The notes: generated from the letters alone by a model not told the origin. 64,000 nucleotides of DNA from Loripinus fragilis (GCA_964019695.1 OZ026518.1:106860305-106924304), one strand, 5' to 3'. Positions 1-11,183 are shown, counted from the first letter of the stretch. Translations and numbers: made by a program.

Positions 1-137
1 TGGGTTTAACCAGTACTAAGCTAGGATAAATGTGTCTTGCTCAAGGACCACAACGCAGTGACGCCGGTGAGGCTCGAACCCGCTACCCTCCGGTCTCGAG
101 TCAAGCACTCTACCACTGAGCCACTGCGCTCCCTCGG
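1..137 (-). repeat. tRNA-derived SINE, family A
   Basis: On the minus strand the head reads GTGGCTCAGTGGTAGAGTGC (pol III A box) and GGGTTCGAGCC (B box), then a body with CACTGCGTTGTGGTCCTTGA. It is cut by the window edge in its 3' part. Related copies are near 7791, 13236, 28625, 37291 and 59617. Confidence 0.85.
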
Positions 138-1011
138 GAACCTTTTGGGTTCATTTTTTGATAAAAATTTATCACAAGATTTTTATCAAATTTGAATAGA
201 GGCCTCTCTAACAGAGAAATTGATTTTAATTTCTTGTATGATAGGAGAAAACTATTCATGGATTCTTTTAAACTGAGTTTCTTTATAAGAGAAATCTCTA
301 TCGCTTTTATGCTTGTAGGAAAATAAGATCTTCATGTCTATTTTCCCTACAAGTGTGTGCGTTATGTCTTAATAACAGTCTGAATTTTTCAGATTAATTT
401 CATATTAAAGCACATGAGTCATGGACTTTTCGTGCCTTTTGTTGTCTATATACTTTTCATTCATTAAGGAATATCATTGAGACAACAATCTAGTATTGTC
501 CTAATTATTCAGTATTAACTGAACTAATTCAGGATTAAAATATGTCCTCCCTTTTGAACCTATGTAGGGATCAAAAGAAAAAAGGGGGGGGGGGAATCTG
601 ACCTCTTAATGAGGAATGATTCATGGCCTTAATTAATCCTAGCCTATGAGGACAGATGTCTCATAGATTAAGGATAACTACAGTAGTACCACGACCTCTA
701 AGTAATGACCCTCGATTATTTCAATGCATTTACCGTTACAGTCACGCCTCAAAGCGTTTTGTGGAAGTATAACTGTTGGTCAGAGATGGTGTTGGAAGTA
801 TTAAGATATTATTCTTAACTATTTACTTCCAAGCTCTGTGACTGAGGTATTAGATGTTTACATCTAGACCATTATCTTATCAGTCATCCAGAGATCTTAT
901 GCTTTGACAATGTCAAATTTGCTATAAGACTCTCAGTTTATCTCTGGAAATTTATATTTATTGGAATCAACCTTGGTGAGGGAATCCTCCCTCCGGTGGT
1001 GGTGATTCTAC
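138..1011. other. No gene seen; successive small hairpins
   Basis: Non-coding. It contains TTTGATAAAAAT/ATTTTTATCAAA around 158-195, an A/G homopolymer run near 575-595, and three hairpins in a row between about 775 and 950 (arms GTTGGAAGTA/TACTTCCAA, GACTGA/TCAGTC, CCAGAGAT/ATCTCTGG). The hairpin series is typical of eroded fold-back elements. Confidence 0.5.
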
Positions 1012-1019
1012 TAGCAATA

Positions 1020-1119
1020 AGATAAATATATGGTAGGTTAAGCGCTCATTAAAATGTAATTTTTACCTTATTGGTAATAAAATTAGTTTTAATAAGCGTA
1101 CCTACCATATATTTATCTA
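1020..1119. repeat. Fold-back element, 19-bp perfect arms
   Basis: Arms AGATAAATATATGGTAGGT (1020-1038) and its exact complement (1101-1119). A second copy, truncated on its right, lies at about 1328-1397 with the inner part inverted relative to the outer arm, as expected for an inverted insertion. Confidence 0.75.
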
Positions 1120-1327
1120 GGAGTACCCAGCCATCCCAATCCCCCCATTCCCTGAACTTTTATTACATAATTCATGTAATATTTCCAAAATTATTTCAGA
1201 CGTCATAGTTTCACTTCGTGACTATTGACATGGTCGTCGGTCGGTGACTATTGACATAGTTACCGTTTCTGAGGGCCCCAAGGTCTGGATTCCAAAATTT
1301 TGTGGGTAGCAATAAGGTTATAGCAAT

Positions 1328-1397
1328 AAGATAAATATATGGTAGGTACGCTTATTAAAACTAATTTTATTACCAATAAGGTAAAAATTACATTTTA
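1328..1397. repeat. Partial inverted copy of the 1020-1119 element
   Basis: Shares the outer arm AGATAAATATATGGTAGGT, followed by the complement of the inside of the first copy; the right arm is missing. Confidence 0.7.
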
Positions 1398-1984
1398 CTT
1401 AGACTTATATAAAGGAAAATTGCGGTTCTACATCCTGTAAATTTTGTCAACATAATCCATGTTAAGTCTTAATGAAACTGCTGATCTATCGAAATTCATA
1501 GCTGGACTCTGAGAGCAGCTTTGCTTTCATATACCTTTATAAACAGTCATTCTCAGTTGAGCGACCAAGGGCCCTCTTGTTCAATATTGTTTTTTTCTTC
1601 AAAAAGATTAGTGTCACTATGATTGGATCCTGTTCAGGCCTGACATTTTGGGAAGCCTAATTCTAGATCAGGCCTGATATTTTGGGTGGCATGATCTTTG
1701 AAAATGTTATCAACAGACAACATAAGTTGTCACTATCAGATAAAGACTTAATTTACAGTGAATTTAGGGGATAACTGCATGGGTGAAAGTTTTCTGGATT
1801 AATCCTGATTTCAGGATTTTAAGGCTGACTTTCCATAGAAAGTCAGCCTCAAAATGCTGAATTAGGGAGATTATGATAGCTTATCTGATTCATTTTGAGA
1901 TTATCTAAACACATTTAACCATGAAATTATTAATTTTTGTAGGCATCCTGCAAGTTTAAAAATTTGAATTTCTAAAGTTCAGGA

Positions 1985-2290
1985 TTTTGGAAATTTTGAA
2001 CTTTTACCCATGTAACTGTATTCAAAATTTTCATCATCTAGTTTATAGTCTATTTCAGTATATTATCGGAGATGGCATATTATTAAGCTGGACTCGCCCC
2101 TGTGGTTATCCCCATTCTAATGCACTTCTGCAGTTTCGTCTCAAATTAAAGTGTTGCAATCCACATAATTTTGCACATCATCATTCTGATGAAATGTGAC
2201 GTAATTAATGATGTCAAACTGTTTCCTACAGTATATCGCAGGATATACTGTCGCAAATTTTTGAAGTTATCCAATCAGAAGTATAAAGTA
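1985..2290. repeat. Interspersed repeat with a TATATCGCAGGATATACTG hairpin
   Basis: Shares, in inverted order, the segments at 28310-28530: CATTCTAATGCACTTCTGCAG, a CATTTCATCAGAATGATGATG-like block and the self-complementary AGTATATC/GATATACT. No coding potential is supported. Confidence 0.6.
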
Positions 2291-2299
2291 GCTGGCTAC

Positions 2300-3103
2300 A
2301 TCTGAGAGGGTTCACAATAATTGTGAATTGCCTGTGGGGGTTTACAATATTTGTGAATACTTGAGATGTTCGGGCCAGGCGAGTTGTTGACATCTGTGAT
2401 TGACATTTTTTTTTTTTTTTCGTCTTGTTCCTTTTATTTTCTATAACCCTGTTACAACTTACAGAAGGGTATCCAGCCATACATACAGTACATACATACA
2501 TGAGCACCCTTAAACAATACTCTCCCTGACAGCCTGGATCCTGTCGTACATATATGTTTAGTTAAGAAAAAAATTCAGGAAGGGTGCTCCTTTCGCTCAA
2601 AACGACTCTCAAACATATGTTGGTATATATACAGTAAAAATATCTACTGTTGTGCCAACCAAGAAAGACAGTGACATTGTGCCTTGTTTACAATTGTTAA
2701 TTAAAACATTATCTTGTACACTCCATCTGAGCTATTGTGAAAATAGATCACTCGTGTATTAATCCTATCCTGTGGATAGGATCAATACACAAGTGATATA
2801 TCGATTCTAAGTCCCTGATAACCCTGCAATCAAAACACGAGGTCAATGTCACTCCCGGCTGGCAGGACAATATATAATAAAGATAAAAACAGTATGCACT
2901 GGCTTTCATTTTTATCCCTACTACATATTTAATATTTATACAATAATACAAACTAAAAAGAAACAAGACATTTTTGTATGGTATACTTTTCCTGTTCCTG
3001 AGGCTGTACTGGTTACTATAATGAATTACTAATACATGTATTTCAGAGTGTCTGTTTTATTCTTGGTATGTGAGGGTTGGCATGTATGCTTATATACCTA
3101 TTC
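2300..3103. other. Non-coding; probable LINE 3' flank
   Basis: Contains a T-rich run near 2407-2421, a TCCTATCC/GGATAGGA hairpin near 2763-2783, and AT-rich sequence between 2960 and 3103 that is probably the 3' untranslated tail of the adjoining minus-strand LINE. Open frames here are short and not recognisable. Confidence 0.4.
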
Positions 3104-4080
3104 TTAATTATTAAGTACTATTTCATATGGTTCCCAATCTTTATTGAACTCTGTTAGTTCATTATTTGACAAAGCAATATCTTTAAGTATTTTGAACAAT
3201 TGATAAAGCTTCTTCTTGTAAACTTCTAGGACCAAGTGTCACGTTCATTACAGCGTGTTGTGTATATGTAGTATTTGGCATAGAGTATTATGATATTAAG
3301 TGGTTTTGTTATAGTATTTGATCTATCCAGACCAAAAATAAAAAATTCCTCCACAAAGTCACACTGTATTTCATTATTATTCAGCCATTGTAACAATTCC
3401 TTCAAAAAAGCTTGAATCCTCTCACAGGCCCAGAAGAGATGGGTAATTGTTTCTTTTTGGGAATGACAGTAATAGCATAATGAGTCTCTCTTTATTTTCA
3501 TTTTAAAGAGAAGATTGTTTGTTACTAAAATATTATGATTAATACTCGTCTGAAACCATTGTATAGCTGGATATTTTATTATATTAAAGGGGTAGTTGTA
3601 AATTTTCTTCCATTCTTGGTCTGTGAAATTAAATTTCTCATTCCATCTTTTTTTACTTGTCGGTTCATCATAGTTTTTATTCAGTTCATTATACATTGCT
3701 TGTGTCCCTGACTTTTGTTGCAGAAAAACTTTGATATGACTTGGTATGAATGGATCTTGTACTTTTTTGGTTAATCTTATTTGTGTATGTGATAGAAAGT
3801 GTTTTAGTGAGTCTATAAATCCTTGATATTTTAAAATGCTCAACGGGTTGCCATCAATTCCAACTTCTTGATAGCTATAGAAGCTTCCATTCTGGTTCAC
3901 CAGATCATTCACAAATCTGATACCTTTATCATACCATGTTTTATAAAAAACATATTTTCTATCTATTTTAATATTTCTGTTATAGAACAGAGGACTTTTC
4001 AAAATTTGTTCTTCACATATTTCTGTTTTATAATTTATATCAAGAAAAGACTTTAGTAAATCTTTCCAAAACTGATTATT

Positions 4081-4440
4081 CAATGTGCTTAAAATATCCT
4101 GAATATATTCTACATTACATGATGTCAACATTTCCAGATTTATATGTATTTTTATTATTTCTTGCCATTTATTATAATTTATATCAAGAAAAGACTTTAG
4201 TACATCTTTCCAAAACTGATTATTCAATGTGCTTAAAATATCCTGAATATATTCTACATTACATGATGTCAACATTTCCAGATTTATATGTATTTTTATT
4301 ATTTCTTGCCATTTATTATAATTTATATCAAGAAAAGACTTAAGTACATCTTTCCAAAACTGATTATTCAATGTGCTTAAAATATCCTGAATACATTCTA
4401 CATTACATGATGTCAACATTTCCAGATTTATATGTATTTT
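4081..4440 (-). repeat. 144-bp tandem repeat inside the LINE ORF
   Basis: The marker CAATGTGCTTAAAATATCCT occurs at 4081, 4225 and 4369, spacing exactly 144 bp (48 codons), so the LINE reading frame stays open through two full units and part of a third. The units differ at only a few bases, so the duplication is much younger than the LINE. Confidence 0.93.
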
Positions 4441-6132
4441 TAGCTCACCTGAGCCGAAGGCTCATGGGTGAGCTAATAGTATACCAGTCACTCCGGCGTC
4501 CGTCCGTCGTACGTCCGTCCACAATTTCAAACATCTTCTCCTCTGAAACCGCCAGGCCAATTGAACTCAAATTTCATACGGAGACTCCTTAGGATGGGGG
4601 AACGAAAGTTTGTTCAAATGGTCCTGGTCACATGACCAAGATGGCCGCCATGCCCATATATGGTAAAAACCCTTTAAAAATCTTCTTTTCCAGAACCAGA
4701 AGGCCGATGACCTCAGGACTTGGTATGTAGCATTGGGGATGTGGGGCCTACCAAGTTTGTTCAAATGATGATCCTAGGTTGACCTTGACCTACTTAACGT
4801 CAAGGTCAAATTTCCTTTCTAATGCATTTAAATGGGAATTTTTTTGATAAGTTGATTTTTTTGAAAACTGTAGAAGCCTTAGTCATTATTCTCACTTGAT
4901 CTGTTTAACCTAATGAGACAATGGCTATAAATAAGTTCCAAAGGTCAAGGTTGACCTTTGACTTTTCAGCTAAGTGGCTCATATTGGAGTCCCATCAATA
5001 TATCAAAACATAGTTTTCTCACAAATCGTTGGCCCAATTTAACTCAAATTTCATGTGAAGACTCCTTATGATAAGTTAGCCAAAATTTATACAAAATATT
5101 TTGGTCACATGACCAAGATGTCCGCCACGCCCATATATGGTAAAAACCCTTTAAAAATCTTCTTCTCCAGAACCAGAAGGCCAGTGACCATGGGACTTGG
5201 TTTGTAGCATTGGGGATGTGGGGCCTACCAAGTTTGTTCAAATGATGATCCTAGGTTGACCTTGATCTACTTAAAGTCAAGGTCAAATTTGCTTCCTAAT
5301 GCATTTAAATGGGATTTTTTTTGAAAAGTTGATTTTTTTAATACTATTGAAGACAAAGTCATAATTCTCACTTGATTTGTTAAACCTAATGAGACAATGG
5401 CTATAAATAAGTTTCAAAGGTCAAGGTTGACCTTTAACTTTTCAGCAAAGGCTGCTCATATTGGAGTCATATCAACACATTAAACATAGTTTCCTCAGAA
5501 ACCACTAGGCCAATTGAACTCAAATTCCATATGAAGACTCCTTATGATAGGTTAGCCAAAATATATACCAGTTGTACTGGTCACATGCCCAAGATGGCCA
5601 CCACGCCCATATATGGTAAAAACCCTTTAAAAATCTTCTCTGGAACCAAAAGGCCAATGGCCTTGGGACTTATTATGTAGCATTGGGGATGTGGGCCCTA
5701 CCAGATTTTCACAAATGATGAATCTAGGTTGACCTTGACCTACTTTATGGCAAGAACAAATTTGATTCCTAATTTATATGGGAAAAATCTTAAATTTGTT
5801 CATTTTTCTATAACTGTTTAGGCCGAAATCATAATACATGCAAGAAATGTTTAACCTAAGGAGACAACTGTTTTATATAAATACCAAATGTCAAGCTGAC
5901 CTGTGACCTTTTATCCAAGGCCACTCATTTGGACTGCCACATACCTATCTAAACATCTTTTCCTCAGTAATCACTGGGCTGTTTGATGTTTTATTCATTA
6001 GATTGTTTTAGGTCACTTGACCAAAATGGCCGCATCCCCCATAAAACAAAATATGTTTCATTTTAAGCTGTAGTTGATATTGACCTATTTTAACATTATT
6101 AAGGAGATCAGGTGAGCGCTTCAGGACCGTCA
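4441..6132. mobile_element. 1.7-kb element (AGCTCACCTGAG type) nested in the LINE
   Basis: Starts GCTCACCTGAGCCGAAGGCT and ends GGTGAGCGCTTCAGGACC then TCAGGTCCTCTAG. It breaks LINE sequence that reads continuously when it is removed, and the LINE bases TTA are present on both sides. Inside are about three and a half diverged tandem units of roughly 480 bp, marked by GGTCACATGACCAAGATG at about 4626, 5102 and 5579. A CCGTCCGT run lies near the left end. No protein is encoded. A second copy, 5' truncated, is at 15540-16733, and a fragment at 23885-24010. Confidence 0.82.
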
Positions 6133-6339
6133 GGTCCTCTAGTTATTATTTCTTGCCATTTACTTTCATTTAAAAGAAGCCTTCTTATCCATGTAGATTT
6201 TAATGCACTTACAAAGGCATTTAGGTTTATCATATTCAATCCTCCTTCTATGATTGACATGTTTATGTTTTTATAGGGAATTCTGACACCAGTTTGTTAT
6301 TGTTTCTTAAAGGTCATATTTATTAGCCTGTCAATTCAA

Positions 6340-6975
6340 ATGGGATGTTTTAACACTTTGGAAAGGTTGTGATGAGAGCTGTTACTTAGTTTAGAAAAAT
6401 TGCATAAACCCAATAAATAGATCATGTCAATTCTGACATTGATTGGCAGGATTGTGCAATACATCTAGTCATAATTATGACCTTTAGGAGATTGCACAAC
6501 TGGTGTGACTATGAGTCACTTTTGTATCACTGATTGGTTGATATAATTGGAAGCTTACCTATGTAGAGGGCGCTTTATGGTAAACTTGAAATATGATTGG
6601 TTAATGATGATGGCTTTAGGTGGCGTTGTGGTCAGCTTCTATCACCTGACTTCATGGTATATAAATTGAAGCCCAGTGTCAGAGCCTCAGACTTTGGTTG
6701 GACTTTGATTAAAATTTAGGTTAAAACTTTGGTTAGACTTTGGAGATTTCGGAACTTTGGGTTATAGTTAGTTTCTAGAAGTATTTTAGTTGGACTTAAG
6801 AAGATTTAATTAAATGATAAAATTGTGAAAATTGCTGCTGAAATTTATAGGACTTAGAAACTCTAAAAGGACCGTGAAAACACAACGTGAACTTAGAAGA
6901 TTAGAATCAACCACATTACAGAAGTAGCGTTACAAAAGCAAGTGCATTAGAATAAAGATTTTCCTTTCCAAAATG
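6340..6975 (+). promoter_or_regulatory. LTR-like or promoter-like block (TATA box, ATTGG boxes, AATAAA)
   Basis: Three ATTGG (inverted CCAAT) boxes lie between about 6533 and 6602, GGTATATAAATTG follows at 6656-6668, and AATAAAG is at about 6951. The spacing resembles U3-R of a solo LTR, and TTTGGAAAGG/CCTTTCCAAA lie near the ends. It could instead be the promoter of the downstream gene, but no coding first exon could be found after it. Confidence 0.35.
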
Positions 6976-7635
6976 ATAATCTAGATTTTTGGAGCATATT
7001 TTGGATAATTGTTTAAGGGAAAATCTACCATCTTATTGCTGAATAAGATACTAAGAAATTTTAACATGACTTGTGTAAAGGGGTCATTTTACAAGATCAC
7101 TTCCTTGTTTGAAATTAATACACAGTTGGCCTCAACTGGCTCGAGCTACACATGTTCAAAGGGGCCATAGAAAACAGATATGCCTGTTTGCACATTAGAT
7201 ATATAGGGGGCATTCACAACTTTAAAAACTGTGGTGGTGAAAAGTCATTAATGTGCCTGACTCTCAGAGCAGTTTTTGTTTGCTCCCTTTCTGGTGTGGT
7301 TTGATTTTTGTTTAGTTTCTGGTCAAAAAGCTCAAATTTACTGTTTATAATTTCTATGTGGATAAATTTTAAGAAAAAAAAACATTACAAATGTATAATG
7401 TCTATTTGCTGCAGCTGATTTACATGCAAATGATTAGAATTATGTTATACAGTAAAAAATGTCAAGAAATTTTAGTAATGTTAAAAAAATCCCCAATAGT
7501 TTTGTGTTTCCTTTTGGTAGCCAGCTTATGTTGGAAGATTACAGTATATTTCTCACTTTTCCATAAATTTGGCTGTTGAATGCATTCAAAGATATATGTG
7601 TTCATTGTGACAGGGAAATTCTTTTTTTACCTTAA

Positions 7636-7701
7636 CAAACAGTGTAGACCTTGATGAAATGCAGCATTGTGCTGCATTTCATCAGGGTCTTCACTATTTG
7701 C
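7636..7701. repeat. Switch-core hairpin copy 1
   Basis: Outer arms AACAGTGTAGACC / GGTCTTCACTATTTGC; core GATGAAATGCAGCA / TGCTGCATTTCATC. Confidence 0.88.
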
Positions 7702-7790
7702 AAAGGTACTCATTAAGGATTCCTGAATACAAAGGGTTAATAGTAATTACACATGCTGCATTAAAAATTTTCAAATTCCAGTATTATTTA

Positions 7791-7912
7791 GGGAGCTCAG
7801 TGGTAGAGTGCTTGACTCGAGACCGAAGGGTTGCGGGTTTGAGCCTCACCTGAGTCACTGTGCTGTGTCCTTGAGCAAGACGCATTAATCATTGCTTTAA
7901 GCACAAGTTTTT
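7791..7912 (+). repeat. tRNA-derived SINE, family A (3' truncated)
   Basis: CTCAGTGGTAGAGTGCTTGA (A box) and GGGTTTGAGCC (B box), then GTCCTTGAGCAAGACGCATT. The 3' half is lost. Confidence 0.83.
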
Positions 7913-7945
7913 CACTGTCCGGAGGGTATCATAACATGCTAATTT

Positions 7946-8150
7946 TCAAAAACTTAGTTTCAGTTTCTGTAGCTGAGCAGGTTGGTTTGTACCGAACCAG
8001 ATCGCAAACCCAAATGACAGTTTCTCTTGTGATGGAACACATATGGGCCTCAACGTGAGAAAACCTGTCTTGGGGGGTTTGTGAACAACAAAGGTGCAGA
8101 CCAGTCTGCGCATCTGCGCAGTCTGATCATCACCTTTGTTATTCACTTAT
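7946..8150. repeat. Inverted-repeat element with CTGCGCATCTGCGCAG centre
   Basis: GTGAGAAAACCTGTCTTG and AACAACAAAGGTGCAGACC lead to the palindromic centre and its complement. Relatives occur at about 24710-24890 and 38635-39060. It ends about 70 bp before the large gene exon. Confidence 0.65.
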
Positions 8151-8218
8151 TGGAAAGTATCATATCTAGACTCGCTAAGAGTGAAATTTCACTTTTGCCA
8201 CTGATTTTTTTTTTTCAG

Positions 8219-9224
8219 GATGATATATATGATGATACTGCAGTAGGATCTGCTCTTGACAGCATCAAAAAGAAATTTGAAAACAAACCTGATCAAGTAC
8301 AACAAAGTGCGCCAAAGAAGTTGAATCCAGCGCTTAAACCCAAGCCCTTACCAAAGAAAATTCCTGATGGGAAATTGAATTTAGGTGGTGGTGGTTACCT
8401 TCAAGGTGTTGTGGGTAATGACAGAATTCCTAAGGTTAATGGCTCAATTGAGAGCACAGGTAGTACTGTTTTAGAGAAGAGAGACCGTCCTGTGACAGAA
8501 AAAACAGATCAAACTAGTTCTGTGAATACTAAAGAAAGCGCAGTTCGGATTATTAACAATGCATTGTCAAAAAGAGATGGTGTAAGGGAAATTTCATCAA
8601 TATTTAAGGGAAATGATGATTCATCACACAATATTCCACCAAAAATAACACCAAAGCCAAAACCAGTGGTAAGAAGGACTTCTGATGCTAATAATAATTC
8701 TAAATCAGAAACCAAGGAATCTGAAAGGACAGCTGAAAAGAAAATGACAGGTACAGTTGATAAGGAAAATAGTTCGCAATCAAGCTCACAAAGTAGCCCT
8801 ATAGGTCTAAGTGTTCATGAAAGGGCTAAACTTTTAGCGAATTCCGGAAATCTTCCAAACATGAAACCAGATCTTGCAAGTTCACCAAGGACTAAAGGAA
8901 TAAAGCCTCCAACTTCTGAAAAACCAGTCTCTCCTGCAGGCACAGGATCACCAAAAAGATTCAATATTCCAAAAAACAAATCTCAAGAAAATGTTTCTGT
9001 GGAACTAAGACGGGTAATGGTAGATTCTTCTGATGTTCGTAAAATTTTGCATCGAAAGTCAGTTAAGTCTGTGATAAGAAAATCTGATGACAAGCGGTTC
9101 AGAAAAGTAGAATTGGATAGCATTAGAGATAGTGGAAATGTTCCAGTAAAACCAGATCCAATTTATGAGGAAATTGACTGGGAAGATTTAGAAAAAGAAT
9201 TTAAAAGAACTGTGCAAGAAAAGG
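8219..9224 (+). CDS. FYB1: FYB1/ADAP-like adaptor, long disordered exon
   Basis: A 1006-bp exon, entered after a pyrimidine tract and CAG and left at GGTAAGT; 335 codons plus one base. The reading frame is also open upstream, but those residues come from intron repeat, so an exon start at the AG is preferred to the ATG at 8081. The product is hydrophilic, rich in Ser, Lys and Pro, with no membrane segment or signal peptide. Residues 1-6 are DDIYDD. Basic proline motifs sit at about 39-47 (LKPKPLPKK) and 144-153 (TPKPKPVVRR). SP sites lie at 192, 222, 238 and 244. Residues 312-321 read PDPIYEEIDW, containing YEEI, the classical Src-family SH2 ligand. The N-terminal half of vertebrate FYB1 is likewise disordered and proline-rich. 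Family placement depends mainly on the downstream exons. Confidence 0.85.
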
Positions 9225-9282
9225 GTAAGTTAGTTCTAAGTTTCATTGTGATTTCTGACAAACAACCCAGGCCTTTAGTTAA

Positions 9283-9440
9283 GAGTGCGGAACAAAAAAT
9301 AATTTTCTTATTTTTCAACCAAAACATATGTTGTGGGTACTCAAAAGAACCGTCTCAATTAGACGGTTCTCTTGAGCACCCAAAACATATGTTAAAAATG
9401 ATGGATAAGAAAATATTTACAGTTTTACGCTGAAAATTTT
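9283..9440. repeat. Hairpin MITE (AAGAACCGTCTC type)
   Basis: Core ACTCAAAAGAACCGTCT / AGACGGTTCTCTTGAG with ACATATGTT on both outer sides. Copies at 26640-26815 and 40610-40790; the copy near 36940-37040 lacks the central hairpin, and 39715-39800 has a different core (GAAACGTCT/AGACGTTTC). Confidence 0.78.
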
Positions 9441-9442
9441 GA

Positions 9443-9817
9443 TTAAAGCTGCATAATCTGTAACTTTTGATCTTCTAATTTTGAAAATAATGTTTTTATT
9501 TTTCAAGAACACAGTAAAAATACTCAAATTCACGTAAAAATTTTACCATTTTCGTAAATCTTAACAAGTTATCACTATCAAAACAACTGCATTTATGTTA
9601 AAATTCAATGGTCTATAATTATTGGAGGGACGCAAATAATTACCAACAAGAGAAAAATACACCTATTTGATAAGATAATTCACCTTTCCATGCAGTTTTC
9701 AGCTGTACTGAACATTTTTATTGTGAAAACATAGCTTAATTGTACTTTTACAAATGATTTAAAAAGAAAATAAAATTTTTCGAAAAATGTTCATAGTTAC
9801 AGAGTATGCAGCTTTAA
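9443..9817. mobile_element. 375-bp inverted-repeat element, copy 1
   Basis: Ends TTAAAGCTGCATA and TATGCAGCTTTAA. Closely similar over its whole length, and equal in length, to 47705-48079. TTAA is present at both ends of both copies, either as target site or as the end of the inverted repeat. No coding sequence, so non-autonomous. Confidence 0.88.
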
Positions 9818-9861
9818 TTAAACCTGTGATAAAACACAAGACTTTTCAGATGGAATTAAAC

Positions 9862-10042
9862 TTAAACTCTTTACCTGCTATAGTGTCATCGACTGATAAC
9901 CTATGCAAACAGTTTGGACTCATATCATGCCCGACAAAATGTCAGGCTTGATCTGGTATGGACCCAAACTGATTTACACTCTGATGGTATTCCAAAAAAG
10001 TTTACCGGTATTTGGATGACAAAAAAGCAAGCATAACTATGC
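9862..10042 (-). repeat. TTAACTCTTT MITE with CCGACA hairpin (inverted)
   Basis: Contains CAAACAGTTTGGACTC, the core GCCCGACAAAATGTCAGGC and CCAAACTG; diverged copy of the elements at 16734, 17486, 36271 and 44412. Confidence 0.72.
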
Positions 10043-10145
10043 AGTATATGGGATGTAAGAATTTCAAGAAAGAGAAGCCAACTTTAGTCTACAATATTGA
10101 GTGACAATTTGCCAAAGTGTTTTGGAAATAATGTATCTCCAAAAG

Positions 10146-10204
10146 TGAGACCCAGATGAAATGCAGCATAATGCTGCATTTCATCAAGGTCTACACTGTT
10201 GGTA
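10146..10204. repeat. Switch-core hairpin copy 2
   Basis: Core GATGAAATGCAGCA / TGCTGCATTTCATC (same as copy 1), outer arm AAGGTCTACACTGTT on the right. Confidence 0.85.
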
Positions 10205-10272
10205 AAGGTAAAATCATCAGACAAAAGAATACTAAATTATAACCTGACACCCTTAAGTATGTACAATGGATT

Positions 10273-10560
10273 ATGGCCGTGTAGCGCAGTTGGTAAAGTG
10301 TCTGGCTACAGATGCTTGTGTGACTGCAGATCCAGGGGTTGCGAGTTCGATTCCGTGCAAGATTGATTCTTCCGTCATTCTCATGAATCATTCAAAAAGG
10401 ATTGTTGTCAGTTAGGAGCGAAAGTTTGTGCATGAAGTACTGGTTAACCGCTTGTTCAAGCTTGCCCAGGAAAAAGTGTGGTTAGGTGAACTGACTGTCC
10501 CGTAATGACCATAGCTGTTGACTGGGACCTAAAGCAACAAAACAAACAAATAAAAAAAAT
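10273..10560 (+). repeat. tRNA-derived SINE, family B
   Basis: Head GTAGCGCAGTTGGTAAAGTG (A box), GCGAGTTCGATTCC (B box), a conserved body with TTCAAGCTTGCCCAGGAAAA, and an AAACAAACAAAT-type tail. The copy at 41121-41432 shares head, body and tail. Confidence 0.85.
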
Positions 10561-10906
10561 CAGAAAAGAAGGAAGAATCCTTTAGTACACTATACAAAAG
10601 GTTAAATGACACAGATTACCATTGACTCAGAATGTAGAAACTCAGAAAATTTCACATTGAAATACTAATAATAATGCTTAGATGCAGCATTGCTCTTTCA
10701 AGTACAGTAGAATTTAAATGGCTCGAACAGGCTTGGGACCATGGAAAATAGTTCTAGCAAAGGGTAGTTCGAGCCATCCAGGATGGATTATGCGTAAAAC
10801 GACCTGTAGGGACCATAACGATTGTTCTTACCAGCCCAGGTGAATGAGCCGTCTCATAAAAAGGGATCAAAGGGTCCTTTGGCAGCTATCATTCAACTAA
10901 TAAATA

Positions 10907-11110
10907 CAGTAAAACCTGTCTTAAGCGGCCCCTCAAAAAAGACCAAAAATTGGCTTTCAATACCGATTATCCCTTAATGCAGGTCAAAAGTATTGCAGAA
11001 TGCTCCAAAAGAGTATTCTGCAATGCTTTTGACCTTCATTAAGCTACCATTTGTCGTTAAGATATTAGTTTTGTCTATTTTTGAGTGGTCGTTTAAGACA
11101 GGTTTTACTG
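10907..11110. mobile_element. Pogo/Tc1-like MITE, TA-flanked, copy 1
   Basis: Inverted ends CAGTAAAACCTGTCTTAAGC and complement, flanked by TA on both sides, 204 bp, almost wholly palindromic with centre GCAGAATGCTCC...AGAGTATTCTGC. It lies in opposite orientation to 14061-14266. CAGTAAAACC ends with TA duplication are typical of pogo/Tc1-mariner relatives. It stops 55 bp before the 18-bp microexon candidate. Confidence 0.88.
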
Positions 11111-11165
11111 TACCATGGTATATGAAAATTCAGAACACTACCATTAACTAGTATTTTATTTTTAG

Positions 11166-11183
11166 CTTCTCAAGTAGTTGATG
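11166..11183 (+). CDS. FYB1: FYB1-like adaptor, 18-bp microexon (candidate)
   Basis: Eighteen bases between TTTTATTTTTAG and GTAAGT. With the single G carried from the previous exon it reads A-S-Q-V-V-D and leaves one base, so including or skipping it keeps the frame. Both splice sites are good. There is no independent coding evidence because it is so short; it could be a cassette exon or a chance pairing of splice signals. Confidence 0.42.

Larger units (their letters stand above)
3104..6310 (-). pseudogene. LINE ORF2 3' fragment (non-LTR retrotransposon), split by a nested element
   Basis: The minus-strand protein begins (from about 6300) with EGGLNMINLNAFVSALKSTW and IRRLLLNESKWQEII, is interrupted at 6132/4441, then resumes KIHINLEMLTS and runs to 3226. 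The C-terminal part has the Cys/His knuckle CYYCHSQKETITHLFWAC that follows reverse transcriptase in L1/Tx1-type LINEs. At about 3230 the frame shifts: the reading TWS-stop is followed in another frame by EVYKKKLYQLFKILKDIA and a stop at 3104. The reverse-transcriptase core is missing, so the element is 5' truncated and dead. A 48-codon segment is triplicated inside it. Confidence 0.85.

Noticed and set aside
4567..5241. Two similar 65-residue minus-strand frames
   Set aside because: They are the same position in two tandem units of the AGCTCACCTGAG-type element, without other coding signs.
8081..8218. ATG-start extension of the large exon
   Set aside because: The upstream part is intronic inverted-repeat sequence (relative of 24710 and 38635 copies), and a strong acceptor sits exactly where coding character begins.
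9225..9433. Read-through of the large exon
   Set aside because: The donor GGTAAGT is strong and the extension runs into a hairpin MITE.
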